Below are positions 17,725 through 25,521 of a DNA stretch of 35,348 nucleotides, in pieces. The stretch is from positions 1-35,348 of the forward strand of contig JAJRSC010000027.1 of NCBI GenBank assembly GCA_024278985.1, given 5' to 3'. A program made the translations under genes and the position numbers. Below the pieces are notes generated by a model, which saw only the letters and a program-made list of their open reading frames with translations, was not told the origin of the DNA and did no database searches. The stretch's first letter is position 1. Every line of letters starts with the position of its first letter. This stretch comes from an archaeon. Lineage in GTDB: Archaea; AGJL01; Methanococci; Methanococcales; Methanocaldococcaceae.

Positions 17725-18699
17725 TTAATCTTTTTTTAGTATAATAGTAAGTTCATTTTTAGTATTTGCCGGTAATTTAACAATATCAAGGATTTTTATA
17801 TTTTTATCTTTTATAATATTAATAACTTTATTTAAATCTTCTTTTTTTGTTTTTTGACTTCTTGCCTTTAGAGTATGGATAATATATTTTCCATCTTTAA
17901 GGTTATCAAAAAATTTTAAGGTTAATAGAATAGATTCCTCTGGGTAGAGATTGGTGTCATTAGTTATTAAATCTAATTTATCATCTATATTGACATTTTC
18001 AGCTCTATCTTTAATATGAATAATATTTTCAGAGGATATTTTAAGCTCTCCTTTATCAATAGCATAAACCTTTTTTGCCAATCTACTTAAATGTTTAATC
18101 CAACCACCAGGAGCTGAACCAATATCTAAAACTGTCTCCAAGTTATTAAAAATATAAGGATATTTTTCAATTAATTCTATAATTTTTCTTTCAGCTCTGT
18201 TAAGGGGTCTTATACTATATTTTTTTAAATCATTTAAAGCTTTAATATTATCAATAAATTTTATTTCATTAAAATCTTTTGTAAAAATAGATATATAGGC
18301 AATATCTTGTAAGATTTCAATATTAACCCTAAAATCATAATTTTTTAAATCAACTTTAAAATTATATTTTTCCACTATTAATTTTCCTATTTTTTTTTCA
18401 ATATCTTCACTTGTAAAGTTATGGTTTCCTCTTCTCCAGCATCTTACTACAAATTTTCCATTAACTTTTTTATTATTTATAAGTTTTATTATATTTTCTT
18501 CCATATCCTCCAATTTACATATAATTTCAACAGGAATTAATCTACAAATATATTTTGATTTGATATTATCAATATTTCCCTCTATATATAATAACCCTCT
18601 GAATGGTGTATATTTAACTTTTAAATTACATTCCTCTAATTCCTTTTTTAATTCACTTTCAAATCCTGGTTTTGTTGTTACTAATGCTTTTTTTATCAT
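17725..18699 (-). CDS. THUMP-domain FtsJ-like RNA 2'-O-methyltransferase
   Basis: Two-part RNA methyltransferase of 324 residues. The first half (about 1-150) resembles a THUMP RNA-binding module, with GFESELKKELEE and the RCWRRGNHNFTSEDIEKKIG block. The second half is a Rossmann SAM-binding fold with DIGSAPGGWIKHL (near 195-207). The K-D-K-E tetrad of RrmJ-type 2'-O-methyltransferases can be placed: Lys in NRAERKIIEL, Asp in LITNDTNLYP, Lys in HTLKARSQ and Glu in NTKNELTIIL. This points to ribose methylation of RNA, but the target is unknown. Its ATG overlaps the stop of the hydrogenase protease gene as ATGA, so the two are translationally coupled. Confidence 0.8.
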   Translation of the reverse strand: MIKKALVTTKPGFESELKKELEECNLKVKYTPFRGLLYIEGNIDNIKSKYICRLIPVEIICKLEDMEENIIKLINNKKVNGKFVVRCWRRGNHNFTSEDIEKKIGKLIVEKYNFKVDLKNYDFRVNIEILQDIAYISIFTKDFNEIKFIDNIKALNDLKKYSIRPLNRAERKIIELIEKYPYIFNNLETVLDIGSAPGGWIKHLSRLAKKVYAIDKGELKISSENIIHIKDRAENVNIDDKLDLITNDTNLYPEESILLTLKFFDNLKDGKYIIHTLKARSQKTKKEDLNKVINIIKDKNIKILDIVKLPANTKNELTIILKKD

Positions 18700-19163
18700 T
18701 CTTTCACTAATTTTATAATTTCATTAATTAACCTATCTCCAGCATTTTTAACTTCTTCACTCATATCACAAAAATCTATAATTTTTGGCTGAATTCCAAT
18801 AATTACAAACTTAGAATTTATAAAATTTTTAAGATACTTTATTATAACAGTTATTGGAATTGCATGAGATGAAAAAGAATAGTTTTTAATATCTTTTTCT
18901 CTAATGAAACATATTTCTCCTGGTCTCTTGTTCATTATAGCACAATCTATAATAACCACATATTCTGGATTTATCTTTTTAATGATATCTGTAAATGCCT
19001 CTGGGCAAGTTTTAGCATTTATAAAATAATATTTTCCAATGTTGGTTTTATTAAAGTAGTTTATAACATTCTCAATAATATAAACCCCTACTTTATCATC
19101 ACCCCTAAGTTCATTCCCAATTCCTAAAAAAATAACCTTTTTATTTTTTAAAAAAGATAAAAT
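18696..19163 (-). CDS. hydrogenase maturation protease (HycI/HybD type), ATT start
   Basis: Endopeptidase that clips the large subunit of a [NiFe] hydrogenase after nickel insertion. The part after GTG 18959 holds only the C-terminal half; the frame is open upstream and completes the M52 family pattern: VIFLGIGNELRGDDKVGVYI (nickel-binding Glu), then VVIIDCAIMNKRPGE (Asp) and FSSHAIPITVI (His). No ATG, GTG or TTG is in frame between the upstream stop at 19212-19214 and 18959. ATT 19163 lies four bases after a good GGTGA (19168-19172), the same spacing as used by other genes here, so it is the probable start, giving 155 residues. The gene is coupled to the downstream methyltransferase by an ATGA overlap and is divergent from a ferredoxin gene. 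Confidence 0.85.
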   Translation of the reverse strand: MLSFLKNKKVIFLGIGNELRGDDKVGVYIIENVINYFNKTNIGKYYFINAKTCPEAFTDIIKKINPEYVVIIDCAIMNKRPGEICFIREKDIKNYSFSSHAIPITVIIKYLKNFINSKFVIIGIQPKIIDFCDMSEEVKNAGDRLINEIIKLVKE

Positions 19164-19194
19164 ATTATCACCTAAATAATTATTTTGGGATAGT

Positions 19195-19710
19195 ATGGGA
19201 GATATAAAAAGTTATGTAAAAATATTCTTAACAGGAATATATGAAAACTTAGAAAAAATAATTTTTGCCTCTGGAAGATATACAGATGAAGAACTAAAAA
19301 AAGCCATATTAACAGGAAAAATAAAATTACCAAAAACAGTTTTAGAGGAGTTATGTATTGGATGTGAAGGTTGTTATAATGTATGCCCTACTAAAGCCAT
19401 AGAAATGATTCCAATAAAACCAGTAAAAATATCTGAATATATTGTAAAAAATAAGATTCCTAAAATAATTCCTGAAAAATGTGTTTATTGCCTTTATTGT
19501 CATGATTTTTGTCCTGTATTTTCAATTTTTGGAGAAATATCTCCAATACATCCAAGAGATGTAGGAGAGTATATTGAAATAGACATTTCTAAGATTATAG
19601 AAAAAAAGATAACTCTATCTGAAGAACAGATTAATAGAATTAGTTCAATTTTATCAATAAATTTAAAGAGGTTGTTAAATGAGGGAAATATCAGAAGAAA
19701 AATTAAATAA
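19195..19710 (+). CDS. two-[4Fe-4S] ferredoxin-domain protein
   Basis: Electron-transfer protein of 171 residues with two [4Fe-4S] motifs, [18 protein letters not shown] (about residues 53-70) and [18 protein letters not shown] (about 95-112), flanked by an N-terminal helix region and a C-terminal helix. The extended termini and the lack of further motifs set it apart from simple 60-residue ferredoxins; this style is found in small subunits of energy-converting hydrogenases (Ehb type). With a hydrogenase maturation protease diverging 31 bases away, such a role is plausible, but I cannot assign a subunit letter. ATG 19195 follows GGGAT. The DUF357 gene starts inside its end. Confidence 0.8.
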   Translation: MGDIKSYVKIFLTGIYENLEKIIFASGRYTDEELKKAILTGKIKLPKTVLEELCIGCEGCYNVCPTKAIEMIPIKPVKISEYIVKNKIPKIIPEKCVYCLYCHDFCPVFSIFGEISPIHPRDVGEYIEIDISKIIEKKITLSEEQINRISSILSINLKRLLNEGNIRRKIK

Positions 19711-19972
19711 ATATTTAAAAATGACTGAAGAAGCTATAAAAATAATTAAAAAAGGTCTTCCTCCAAAAAGAAGTATATTATATCTTGTTGCAGAAGATTT
19801 TTTATTAATGATTGAGAGCTATTATAAAGATGCTTTAAGTTTTAAAGAAAAGGGAGATTATGTTAATGCATTTGCAGCTTTAAATTATGCTTATGGATGG
19901 ATAGATGCAGGAGTTAGATTAGGTTTATTTAATGTTGGAGATGATGATAAAAGATTCACATTATATAAATAG
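19679..19972 (+). CDS. DUF357 protein
   Basis: 97-residue helical protein recognised as DUF357, a small archaeal family of unknown function. The conserved part is [45 protein letters not shown] (split here: [41 protein letters not shown]), which forms a helical bundle with a TPR-like hairpin. ATG 19679 follows GAGGTTG and overlaps the ferredoxin gene by 32 bases, so the two are probably made together. The stop codon (19970-19972) directly abuts the 3' end of the oppositely oriented tRNA-Leu. Confidence 0.85.
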   Translation: MREISEEKLNKYLKMTEEAIKIIKKGLPPKRSILYLVAEDFLLMIESYYKDALSFKEKGDYVNAFAALNYAYGWIDAGVRLGLFNVGDDDKRFTLYK

Positions 19973-20057
19973 TGCGGGGGACGGGATTTGAACCCGCGAA
20001 CCCCTGCGGGACTGGACCCTCAATCCAGCGCCTTTGGCCAGGCTTGGCGACCCCCGC
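19973..20057 (-). tRNA. tRNA-Leu(GAG)
   Basis: Minus-strand class II tRNA of 85 bases. Acceptor GCGGGGG pairs with CCCCCGC, discriminator A. The anticodon arm CTGGA-TTGAGGG-TCCAG gives anticodon GAG (reads CUC and CUU). A long variable arm with CCGCAGGGG and a T arm GCGGG-TTCAAAT-CCCGT follow. CCA is not encoded. Its high GC content against the AT-rich background is normal for a hyperthermophile. Confidence 0.97.
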
Positions 20058-20085
20058 ACATAAAGTAGTTATTCTTACCCAAGGT

Positions 20086-20098
20086 TTATATAATATAA
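20086..20098 (-). promoter_or_regulatory. putative TATA box of tRNA-Leu
   Basis: On the minus strand TATTATATAAACC is centred about 35 bases before the tRNA 5' end, fitting a transcription start 8-10 bases upstream of the mature tRNA. On the plus strand the same bases (GGTTTATATAAT) could also serve the FIST gene. Confidence 0.5.
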
Positions 20099-20100
20099 TA

Positions 20101-20130
20101 AGTAAGAGTTATATATACATTACTCTTACT
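20101..20130 (+). promoter_or_regulatory. perfect 9-base inverted repeat framing a TATA box
   Basis: AGTAAGAGT (20101-20109) and ACTCTTACT (20122-20130) are exact inverted copies separated by 12 bases, TATATATACATT. The TATA-like centre would place transcription start near 20140, about 20 bases before ATG 20160. A dimeric regulator bound here would block TBP, so this looks like an operator for the FIST-winged-helix gene. An RNA hairpin is possible only if a promoter further up (20086-20098) is used. Confidence 0.55.
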
Positions 20131-20159
20131 CTAAAAAAATATTTAAATATGTGGTAAAT

Positions 20160-21686
20160 ATGAATACTGGCACATATCTTTTAGAGAATATCGAAGATTT
20201 CTATGCCACAGGAAAACATATTGGAAAAGAAATATTAAAAAGTTATGGTAAAACAAGTTTGGTATTAGTAGCTACTACAGTATTAGATAAGGATAAAGTT
20301 CAAGAATTTTTAAATGGACTTTCAACCAAAATTGATAGTGATTATATTATTGGTTATTCAACAGGTGGATTTTATTATAATTCTAAGTTATATACTGAAA
20401 ATAGTATAATGGTTTTTGCATTTGAAAATATATACAGATTTGTCCCAGTATTTGAGAAAATAGAAACTCCTGAAGATGGTTACAAAATAGCAAATGATGT
20501 TATTGAAAAAATTAAGCTAAAATATGGATGTATATCCATGAAAAATAAATTTTTAGGGTTAGCTTTTTTTGATTTTAGTGTATGGAGAATGATAGATAAA
20601 ATAATTAAAAATATAAGAAAAGATTTACCAATTCCAATAATTGGAAATATTGCATCAGATAATAAGACATATAAAGATACATTTTTAATTTATAATGGGG
20701 ATATTGTTAAAGATGGATGTGTATTTACTTTAATTATGGGTAAATTAAAATATAAACTCATATATTTTAATCCATATAAGCCTACAGAACTATATGCTAA
20801 AATAACAAAATCTGAGGGAAATATTATATATGAACTTAATAATAAACCTGCATATCAAGAATATTTAAGATTAATCTCAAAACATACAGGATTATCAATT
20901 ATTGATATAGAACAGTATTTTAATAAACATCTAAATACTTTAGATTTTAGAATTACATATCCTTTAGCATATTCTGATGTATATGGGAATTTAATTAATT
21001 TATATATATATAGAGTAAAAAATGATGCATTATATGTTAATTCAGAAATTCCAGAAGGTACTTTTTTAACATTAATGGAAACAAATCCAAACTACATTAT
21101 GGAATGTTGTGAAGCATTTAGAAAAATTAGAAGTAAATTTAAAAATTCATTAGCTATTATAAATCAATGCTATGCTTTAGAAATTATAAAGAATCCAGAT
21201 TTTAGAACTGAAAAATCACATCCATTTTTAGAGATGTTATTTAATCAGAGAATTGTTCCATGTGATGAAAAATATTTATTTATTAATTTGTCTTATGGAG
21301 AATGTGTTGCTAAAGGATTATCTACAATTTTTAGCCCATTATCATATTCAGGAGTAGTATTAGAATTAGACGCTTTAAAAAATATTAAAGATTATTTAAT
21401 TGAAGGTTTTGAATTTAATAAAGAAGAAGCAGAAATAATTCCATTTTTAATTGATAACATTGCAACCATTGAAGAAATATCTAATAAATTACATATTCCT
21501 CTAGAAAAAGTTAAAACATATCTTGATAAGTTTGTAAGCCTTAATATTGTACAAAAACTAGATGATAAATATTATGTAGATACCTCAATATTAGAAAAAT
21601 CTTTAATGGAGCTTCACAAAAAGCTTAAAATGGATGAAGACAGAAAAAGAAATTTAAGATTAAAATTAATTAATATTTTAAGTTAA
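20160..21686 (+). CDS. FIST sensor-domain protein with C-terminal winged helix
   Basis: 508-residue soluble protein. Residues about 20-200 match the FIST N domain (LVLVATTVLDKDKVQEFL, IIGYSTGGFYYN, FLGLAFFDFSVWRM, PIIGNIASDN) and about 205-365 the FIST C domain (KLIYFNPYKPTELYAKITKS, TFLTLMETNPNYIMECCEAF, SLAIINQCYALEI), a predicted small-ligand sensor. From about 420 a winged helix-turn-helix follows (EEAEIIPFLIDNIATIEEIS, KLHIPLEKVKTYLDKF, LNIVQKLDDKYYVD), then a basic helical tail. FIST proteins are usually tied to signalling domains; a fused DNA-binding end would make it a one-component regulator. There is no signal peptide or membrane segment. GTG 20151 is in frame, but GTGGT precedes ATG 20160. 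The gene overlaps the end of elp3 by nine bases. Confidence 0.75.
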   Translation: MNTGTYLLENIEDFYATGKHIGKEILKSYGKTSLVLVATTVLDKDKVQEFLNGLSTKIDSDYIIGYSTGGFYYNSKLYTENSIMVFAFENIYRFVPVFEKIETPEDGYKIANDVIEKIKLKYGCISMKNKFLGLAFFDFSVWRMIDKIIKNIRKDLPIPIIGNIASDNKTYKDTFLIYNGDIVKDGCVFTLIMGKLKYKLIYFNPYKPTELYAKITKSEGNIIYELNNKPAYQEYLRLISKHTGLSIIDIEQYFNKHLNTLDFRITYPLAYSDVYGNLINLYIYRVKNDALYVNSEIPEGTFLTLMETNPNYIMECCEAFRKIRSKFKNSLAIINQCYALEIIKNPDFRTEKSHPFLEMLFNQRIVPCDEKYLFINLSYGECVAKGLSTIFSPLSYSGVVLELDALKNIKDYLIEGFEFNKEEAEIIPFLIDNIATIEEISNKLHIPLEKVKTYLDKFVSLNIVQKLDDKYYVDTSILEKSLMELHKKLKMDEDRKRNLRLKLINILS

Positions 21687-23278
21687 TTCTTTTCCCATAT
21701 ATGCACCAATTCTTTTATATCCTAATTTTCTATAATATTCTCTAACACCAATTCCACTGGTTATAAGTAATTTTTTAGCATTAAATTCCTCTTTTGCTAT
21801 TTTCTCAGCTTCTTTTATTAATCTTTTTCCAAATCCTTTATGTTGCCAAGTTATTTCTTTAATATCTTTTGTTAATGGTTTTTCTTGGCCACATACATGT
21901 AATTGTCTAACTAATAGAGTTTTTTCATCAATTTCTTTTCTGAATGGTTTATATGGAACTCTTAATCTTAAAAAGGCTATTAAAATATCATTTTTAACAT
22001 CTTCATAAGATAAAAATATCTCCAACCCTCCACTTGCTTCATACTCTTCCCTACATAACTTTATATGCTCAATATCTGGAGTAATTCCTTTTTTATACAT
22101 TACATGCCCTACTTCTCTACACCTTATACACTTGCATTTAATTCCTTGCTCTTCCATATACTTATAAACCAACTCTCCTAAATTGCTCTTTTTCACACCA
22201 TCAACTATAACAGTTGCTGGAATATCTCTCTGTATTCTTGAAGTTCTTACCCACTTTGGCATTATAGATTTTGCATAAGCAATAACTTCAATTGCTTCCT
22301 TTTCTCTATATGGTTTAAATTTTCCTTCTTTCCATAGTTTATAAAGTTCTGTTCCTTCAATAACTAAGCAAGGATATATTTTAACCATATCTGGCATAAA
22401 ATCTGGATTTGTAAATATTTCTTTAAACATTTTTTTGTCCATTTCAATATTACTTCCTGGAAGTCCTGGCATTAGATGGTAGGATACTTTTAAACCACTG
22501 TCTTTTAAAAGTTGAGTTGCCTTTATTGTATCTTCAACAGTATGCCCTCTTTTACAAAATTCTAATATATCATTATATATAGTTTGAACTCCAAGCTCTA
22601 CTCTTGTAGCTCCAAGTTTTAACATCTGATTAATTTCTTTTTCTTTACAATAGTCAGGTCTTGTTTCAATACATAAAGCTACACATCTATGTTTAGCTCT
22701 CTCATTTATTTTTTGAGCTTCCTCCAAATTTATACTATCTTTTTCATTCATTGCATCTAAACATCTCTTTATAAACCAATCTTGATATTCTATATCTCTT
22801 GCTGGAAATGTTCCACCCATAATAATTAATTCAATTTTATCTGTTGGATGTCCAACTTTTTCCAACTGTTCAATTCTTGCCTTAGTTTGTAGATAAGGGT
22901 CAAAGTTAAACATTAATCCTCTCATTGTTGCAGGCTCTTTTCCTGTATAACTTTGAGGAACTTCACCAAATACACTATCAACTCCTCCAGGGCAAAAGAT
23001 ACATTTACCATGAGGACATCTCTCTGGAGATGTCATAACTGCAACAACAGCAACTCCTGAGATAGTTCTCACTGGTTTTTTTCTTAAAATAGGTATAAGA
23101 ATTTTTTTTTCTTCTTCAGTTGCTTCAGCTAAAATTTCAGATGTTGAAGGATGCCCAAATTTTGCCTTATATTTTCTTAAACACTCTCTTTTAATTTGTT
23201 CAATTCTTTTTTATCAGTTGGTTTTTCCTCTAAGATTCTACTAATAATACATCTTATAACTTCTCTCTTTAAATTCAT
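21678..23278 (-). CDS. elp3: Elp3-type tRNA U34 carboxymethyltransferase, frameshifted near the N-terminus
   Basis: Radical SAM plus acetyltransferase enzyme that makes the cm5 modification at wobble uridine. The main frame (GTG 23072 onward, 464 residues) has the CxxxxCxxC cluster motif in CPHGKCIFCPGGVD, then LIIMGGTFPARDIEYQ, CIETRPDYC, VELGVQTIYNDIL, YHLMPGLPGS and a GNAT end with QHKGFGKRLIKEAE and REYYRKLGYKRIG. It lacks the N-terminal 60-70 residues of archaeal Elp3. Those are present upstream: ATG 23278, after GTGAT, encodes MNLKREVIRCIISRILEEKP and stops at 23177, while the main frame is open from about 23210 (IEQIKRECLRKYKAKF). One extra A in the A6 run (plus-strand 23207-23212) would join them into 533 residues, the normal length. 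Confidence 0.88.
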
Positions 23279-23323
23279 AGTATCACATAGTCAAATTTAT
23301 AAATTAATATTAAAATAAAAAAA

Positions 23324-23584
23324 TTATTTTACATAAAATTTAAAGGCAAATATAAAGTATAAAAGCATTAGAATTAATATTAAAACTGAGATAATAATTA
23401 ATGTTGGGGAATTTCCAACAACAATAGGAATTGGACCAATCATTACAACTCCAGCATATTCAACCTTTTCATTATTATTATCTGTCTTTTCTTCATTAGT
23501 GTTAGGAAGTAACATTCCTAAACTGATTAAAAACATTCCTAAAAATATTAAAAATATTCCAATAAATATAAGTATTGGTTTCAT
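23324..23584 (-). CDS. DUF131 small membrane protein
   Basis: 86-residue protein with two membrane helices, about residues 3-26 and 60-83, joined by a polar loop rich in Glu and Asn. The GVVMIGPIPIVVGNSP segment before the second helix is the mark of DUF131 (TIGR00304), a conserved but uncharacterised archaeal family. ATG 23584 is the first residue of the hydrophobic N-terminal helix. It stands alone between elp3 and serS, divergent from serS. Confidence 0.8.
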   Translation of the reverse strand: MKPILIFIGIFLIFLGMFLISLGMLLPNTNEEKTDNNNEKVEYAGVVMIGPIPIVVGNSPTLIIISVLILILMLLYFIFAFKFYVK

Positions 23585-23675
23585 AATCTTCCACAGTAAA
23601 TTATTATATAATTTTAATGTTTATTGTTTATTTAAAAACTTTTTTAATTTAAAAATCAATTATGGAGGGATATAG

Positions 23676-25208
23676 GTGATATTTGATTTATATGGAAAAA
23701 TTATTTTTAGTAAAGAACTAAATGAAGATGCAAAAAAAGCAGTTGAGGAAGTTATTAAAGAGGCTGATACTCTATTTTTAAAAGGTGTTCCTAAGGGAAA
23801 AGAAGAGGAGGCTTCTAAAATAATGTTTTATGGAATAAATGGAAATACATTAAATTTAAATATTTTATCTGGAAGATATAGCAGAGCTCATGATGCAATA
23901 ATAAGACTAAAAAAGGCATTAGCACAAAAATTGGGTAAGGAATTTAAAATAGGTGTTAGGAAGGTTATAGTTGATAAATACATTATTGAATTAAAAGATG
24001 AGAGAGCAAATAAATTAAAGAATTTTAAAATCCCAGAGTGTAAAATTGAAGTTGATGATGACAGTATAAGGTTAATTTTTGAAAATTTAGAAGAAGGAGA
24101 AATAAAAAGAAATATTGTAGATATAGCCATAAAACTTGTAAGAGAAGAGTTAGAAAAAGAGGATTTAACTTCAAGAGTTTGTAAAATTCCTCCTGGGACT
24201 ATAGTTAAAGAATACAAAGCTAAAAGAACCATAAATTTCTTTGAAGACCCTACTGATGTTGCTGAAAAACTTGGTTGGATTAAAAAATTTCCTGGAAGAG
24301 GGCAGTGGATATACTTGCCTCCAATAACAGCCTTATTTAGAGCTTTTGAGGAGTTAATTGTTGAAAAAATTAAAAATATTGGTTTTGTTGAAGTACTATT
24401 ACCTAAACTTATACCTCTTGAAATTATGTATAAGATGAGATACTTAGAAGGACTACCTGAGGGAATGTATTATGTTTGTCCTCCAAAAAGAGAACCAGAA
24501 CTTTTTGAGGAGTTTGTTAATGAGATGATGGTTAAAAAAGAGATTCCTATTGATAAATTAAAATCTTTATTAAGAGACCCAGCCTATGTTTTAGCACCTG
24601 CCCAGTGTGAGCCATTTTATCAATTCTTAGAAAGAGAAGTTATTGATGCAGAAAAACCAATTATGTTTTTTGATAGAAGTGGATGGACATATAGATGGGA
24701 AGGTGGAGGAGCAAGAGGTTTAGATAGAGTAAATGAATTTTTGAGAGTAGAGTGTATTTGGGTAGGAACTCCTGAAATTGTTGAAGAGATTAGAGATAAA
24801 ACTTTAAAAGCTGCTGAAAAATTGGCTGAGGAACTTGATTTAGAGTATTGGGTAGAGGTTGGAGATGACCCATTTTACTTAGAAGGAAGGAAAAAAGAAG
24901 ATAGAAATATAGAATTTCCTGATGTCCCTAAGTATGAAATGAGGATATGGTTACCACATATAAAAGATGAAAGAAAAGGAGTTGCAGTTACATCTGCAAA
25001 TGTCCATGGAACCCATTTTGTTGAAGGTTTTAAAATAAAAGATTATAAAGGGAGAAAAGTTTGGACAGGTTGTACTGGATACGGAATAACCAGGTGGGTC
25101 GTTGGATATCTATCCCAATATGGTTTTAATTTTGATGATTGGCATCCTATAATTAATAAAAAAATTAAAAAACTGCCTGAAGTTCCTAAGTTAATAACTT
25201 GGCCATAG
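23676..25208 (+). CDS. serS: seryl-tRNA synthetase, methanogenic type 2
   Basis: Charges tRNA-Ser. This is the rare zinc-dependent SerRS found in methanogens, not the common form: 510 residues, an N-terminal tRNA-binding domain of about 165 residues without the long coiled coil, and a catalytic core of class II type. Zinc ligands of this subclass can be placed as Cys in [11 protein letters not shown] (about 310), Glu in [15 protein letters not shown] (about 355) and Cys 466 in [12 protein letters not shown]. Motif 2 is seen in [15 protein letters not shown] 23676 follows GGAGGGA. It is monocistronic, with 85 bases before feoA. Confidence 0.95.
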   Translation: MIFDLYGKIIFSKELNEDAKKAVEEVIKEADTLFLKGVPKGKEEEASKIMFYGINGNTLNLNILSGRYSRAHDAIIRLKKALAQKLGKEFKIGVRKVIVDKYIIELKDERANKLKNFKIPECKIEVDDDSIRLIFENLEEGEIKRNIVDIAIKLVREELEKEDLTSRVCKIPPGTIVKEYKAKRTINFFEDPTDVAEKLGWIKKFPGRGQWIYLPPITALFRAFEELIVEKIKNIGFVEVLLPKLIPLEIMYKMRYLEGLPEGMYYVCPPKREPELFEEFVNEMMVKKEIPIDKLKSLLRDPAYVLAPAQCEPFYQFLEREVIDAEKPIMFFDRSGWTYRWEGGGARGLDRVNEFLRVECIWVGTPEIVEEIRDKTLKAAEKLAEELDLEYWVEVGDDPFYLEGRKKEDRNIEFPDVPKYEMRIWLPHIKDERKGVAVTSANVHGTHFVEGFKIKDYKGRKVWTGCTGYGITRWVVGYLSQYGFNFDDWHPIINKKIKKLPEVPKLITWP

Positions 25209-25240
25209 GAATATATTTATATTACCTTTTAATATAAATT

Positions 25241-25266
25241 TTAGTTAAAATAAAAATTTAACCTAA
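25241..25266 (+). promoter_or_regulatory. imperfect inverted repeat with DtxR-like half sites, feo promoter
   Basis: TTAGTTAAA (25241-25249) and TTTAACCTAA (25257-25266) are inverted copies with one base missing from the left arm. Their form is close to TTAGGTTA/TAACCTAA, the DtxR/IdeR-type metal-repressor half site. A TATA-like TTTTAATATAAA lies just upstream (about 25228-25239), so the site would overlap transcription start. Confidence 0.45.
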
Positions 25267-25274
25267 TTTAAATT

Positions 25275-25292
25275 TTTTAACCAAGGTTAAAA
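25275..25292 (+). promoter_or_regulatory. palindrome directly before feoA
   Basis: TTTTAACCAAGGTTAAAA has 8-base arms around AA and ends one base before the feoA ATG, covering its ribosome binding site. It shares the TTAACC core with the neighbouring half sites, so it may be a second operator for the same metal-dependent repressor. Confidence 0.45.
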
Positions 25293-25293
25293 C

Positions 25294-25521
25294 ATGACAA
25301 CATTGGCAGAAGTAGAGAGTGGAAAAGAAGTAATAATAAAGGAAATTCTTGCTGGACAGGGGTTAAGGAATAAGTTATTAAGTATGGGATTAAGAGAAGG
25401 AGAGAGAGTAAAAGTTCTTATAAACAATAGAGGTCCAATAGTTGTTTTAGTTGGAAGTTGTAGATTAGGATTAGGTAGAGGGATGGCAAATAAAATATTA
25501 GTTGAGGAGTTGGGTGAATAA
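25294..25521 (+). CDS. feoA: ferrous iron transport protein FeoA
   Basis: 75-residue SH3-like cytoplasmic protein that assists FeoB in Fe(II) uptake. The recognisable features are MTTLAEVESGKEVIIKEI at the start, LRNKLLSMGLREGERVKVL in the middle (the LxxMGLxxG motif) and the closing LVGSCRLGLGRGMANKILVEE. The stop TAA is followed at once by the feoB ATG, so the two are translationally coupled. Two candidate operators sit just upstream, suggesting repression by iron or manganese. Confidence 0.95.
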   Translation: MTTLAEVESGKEVIIKEILAGQGLRNKLLSMGLREGERVKVLINNRGPIVVLVGSCRLGLGRGMANKILVEELGE

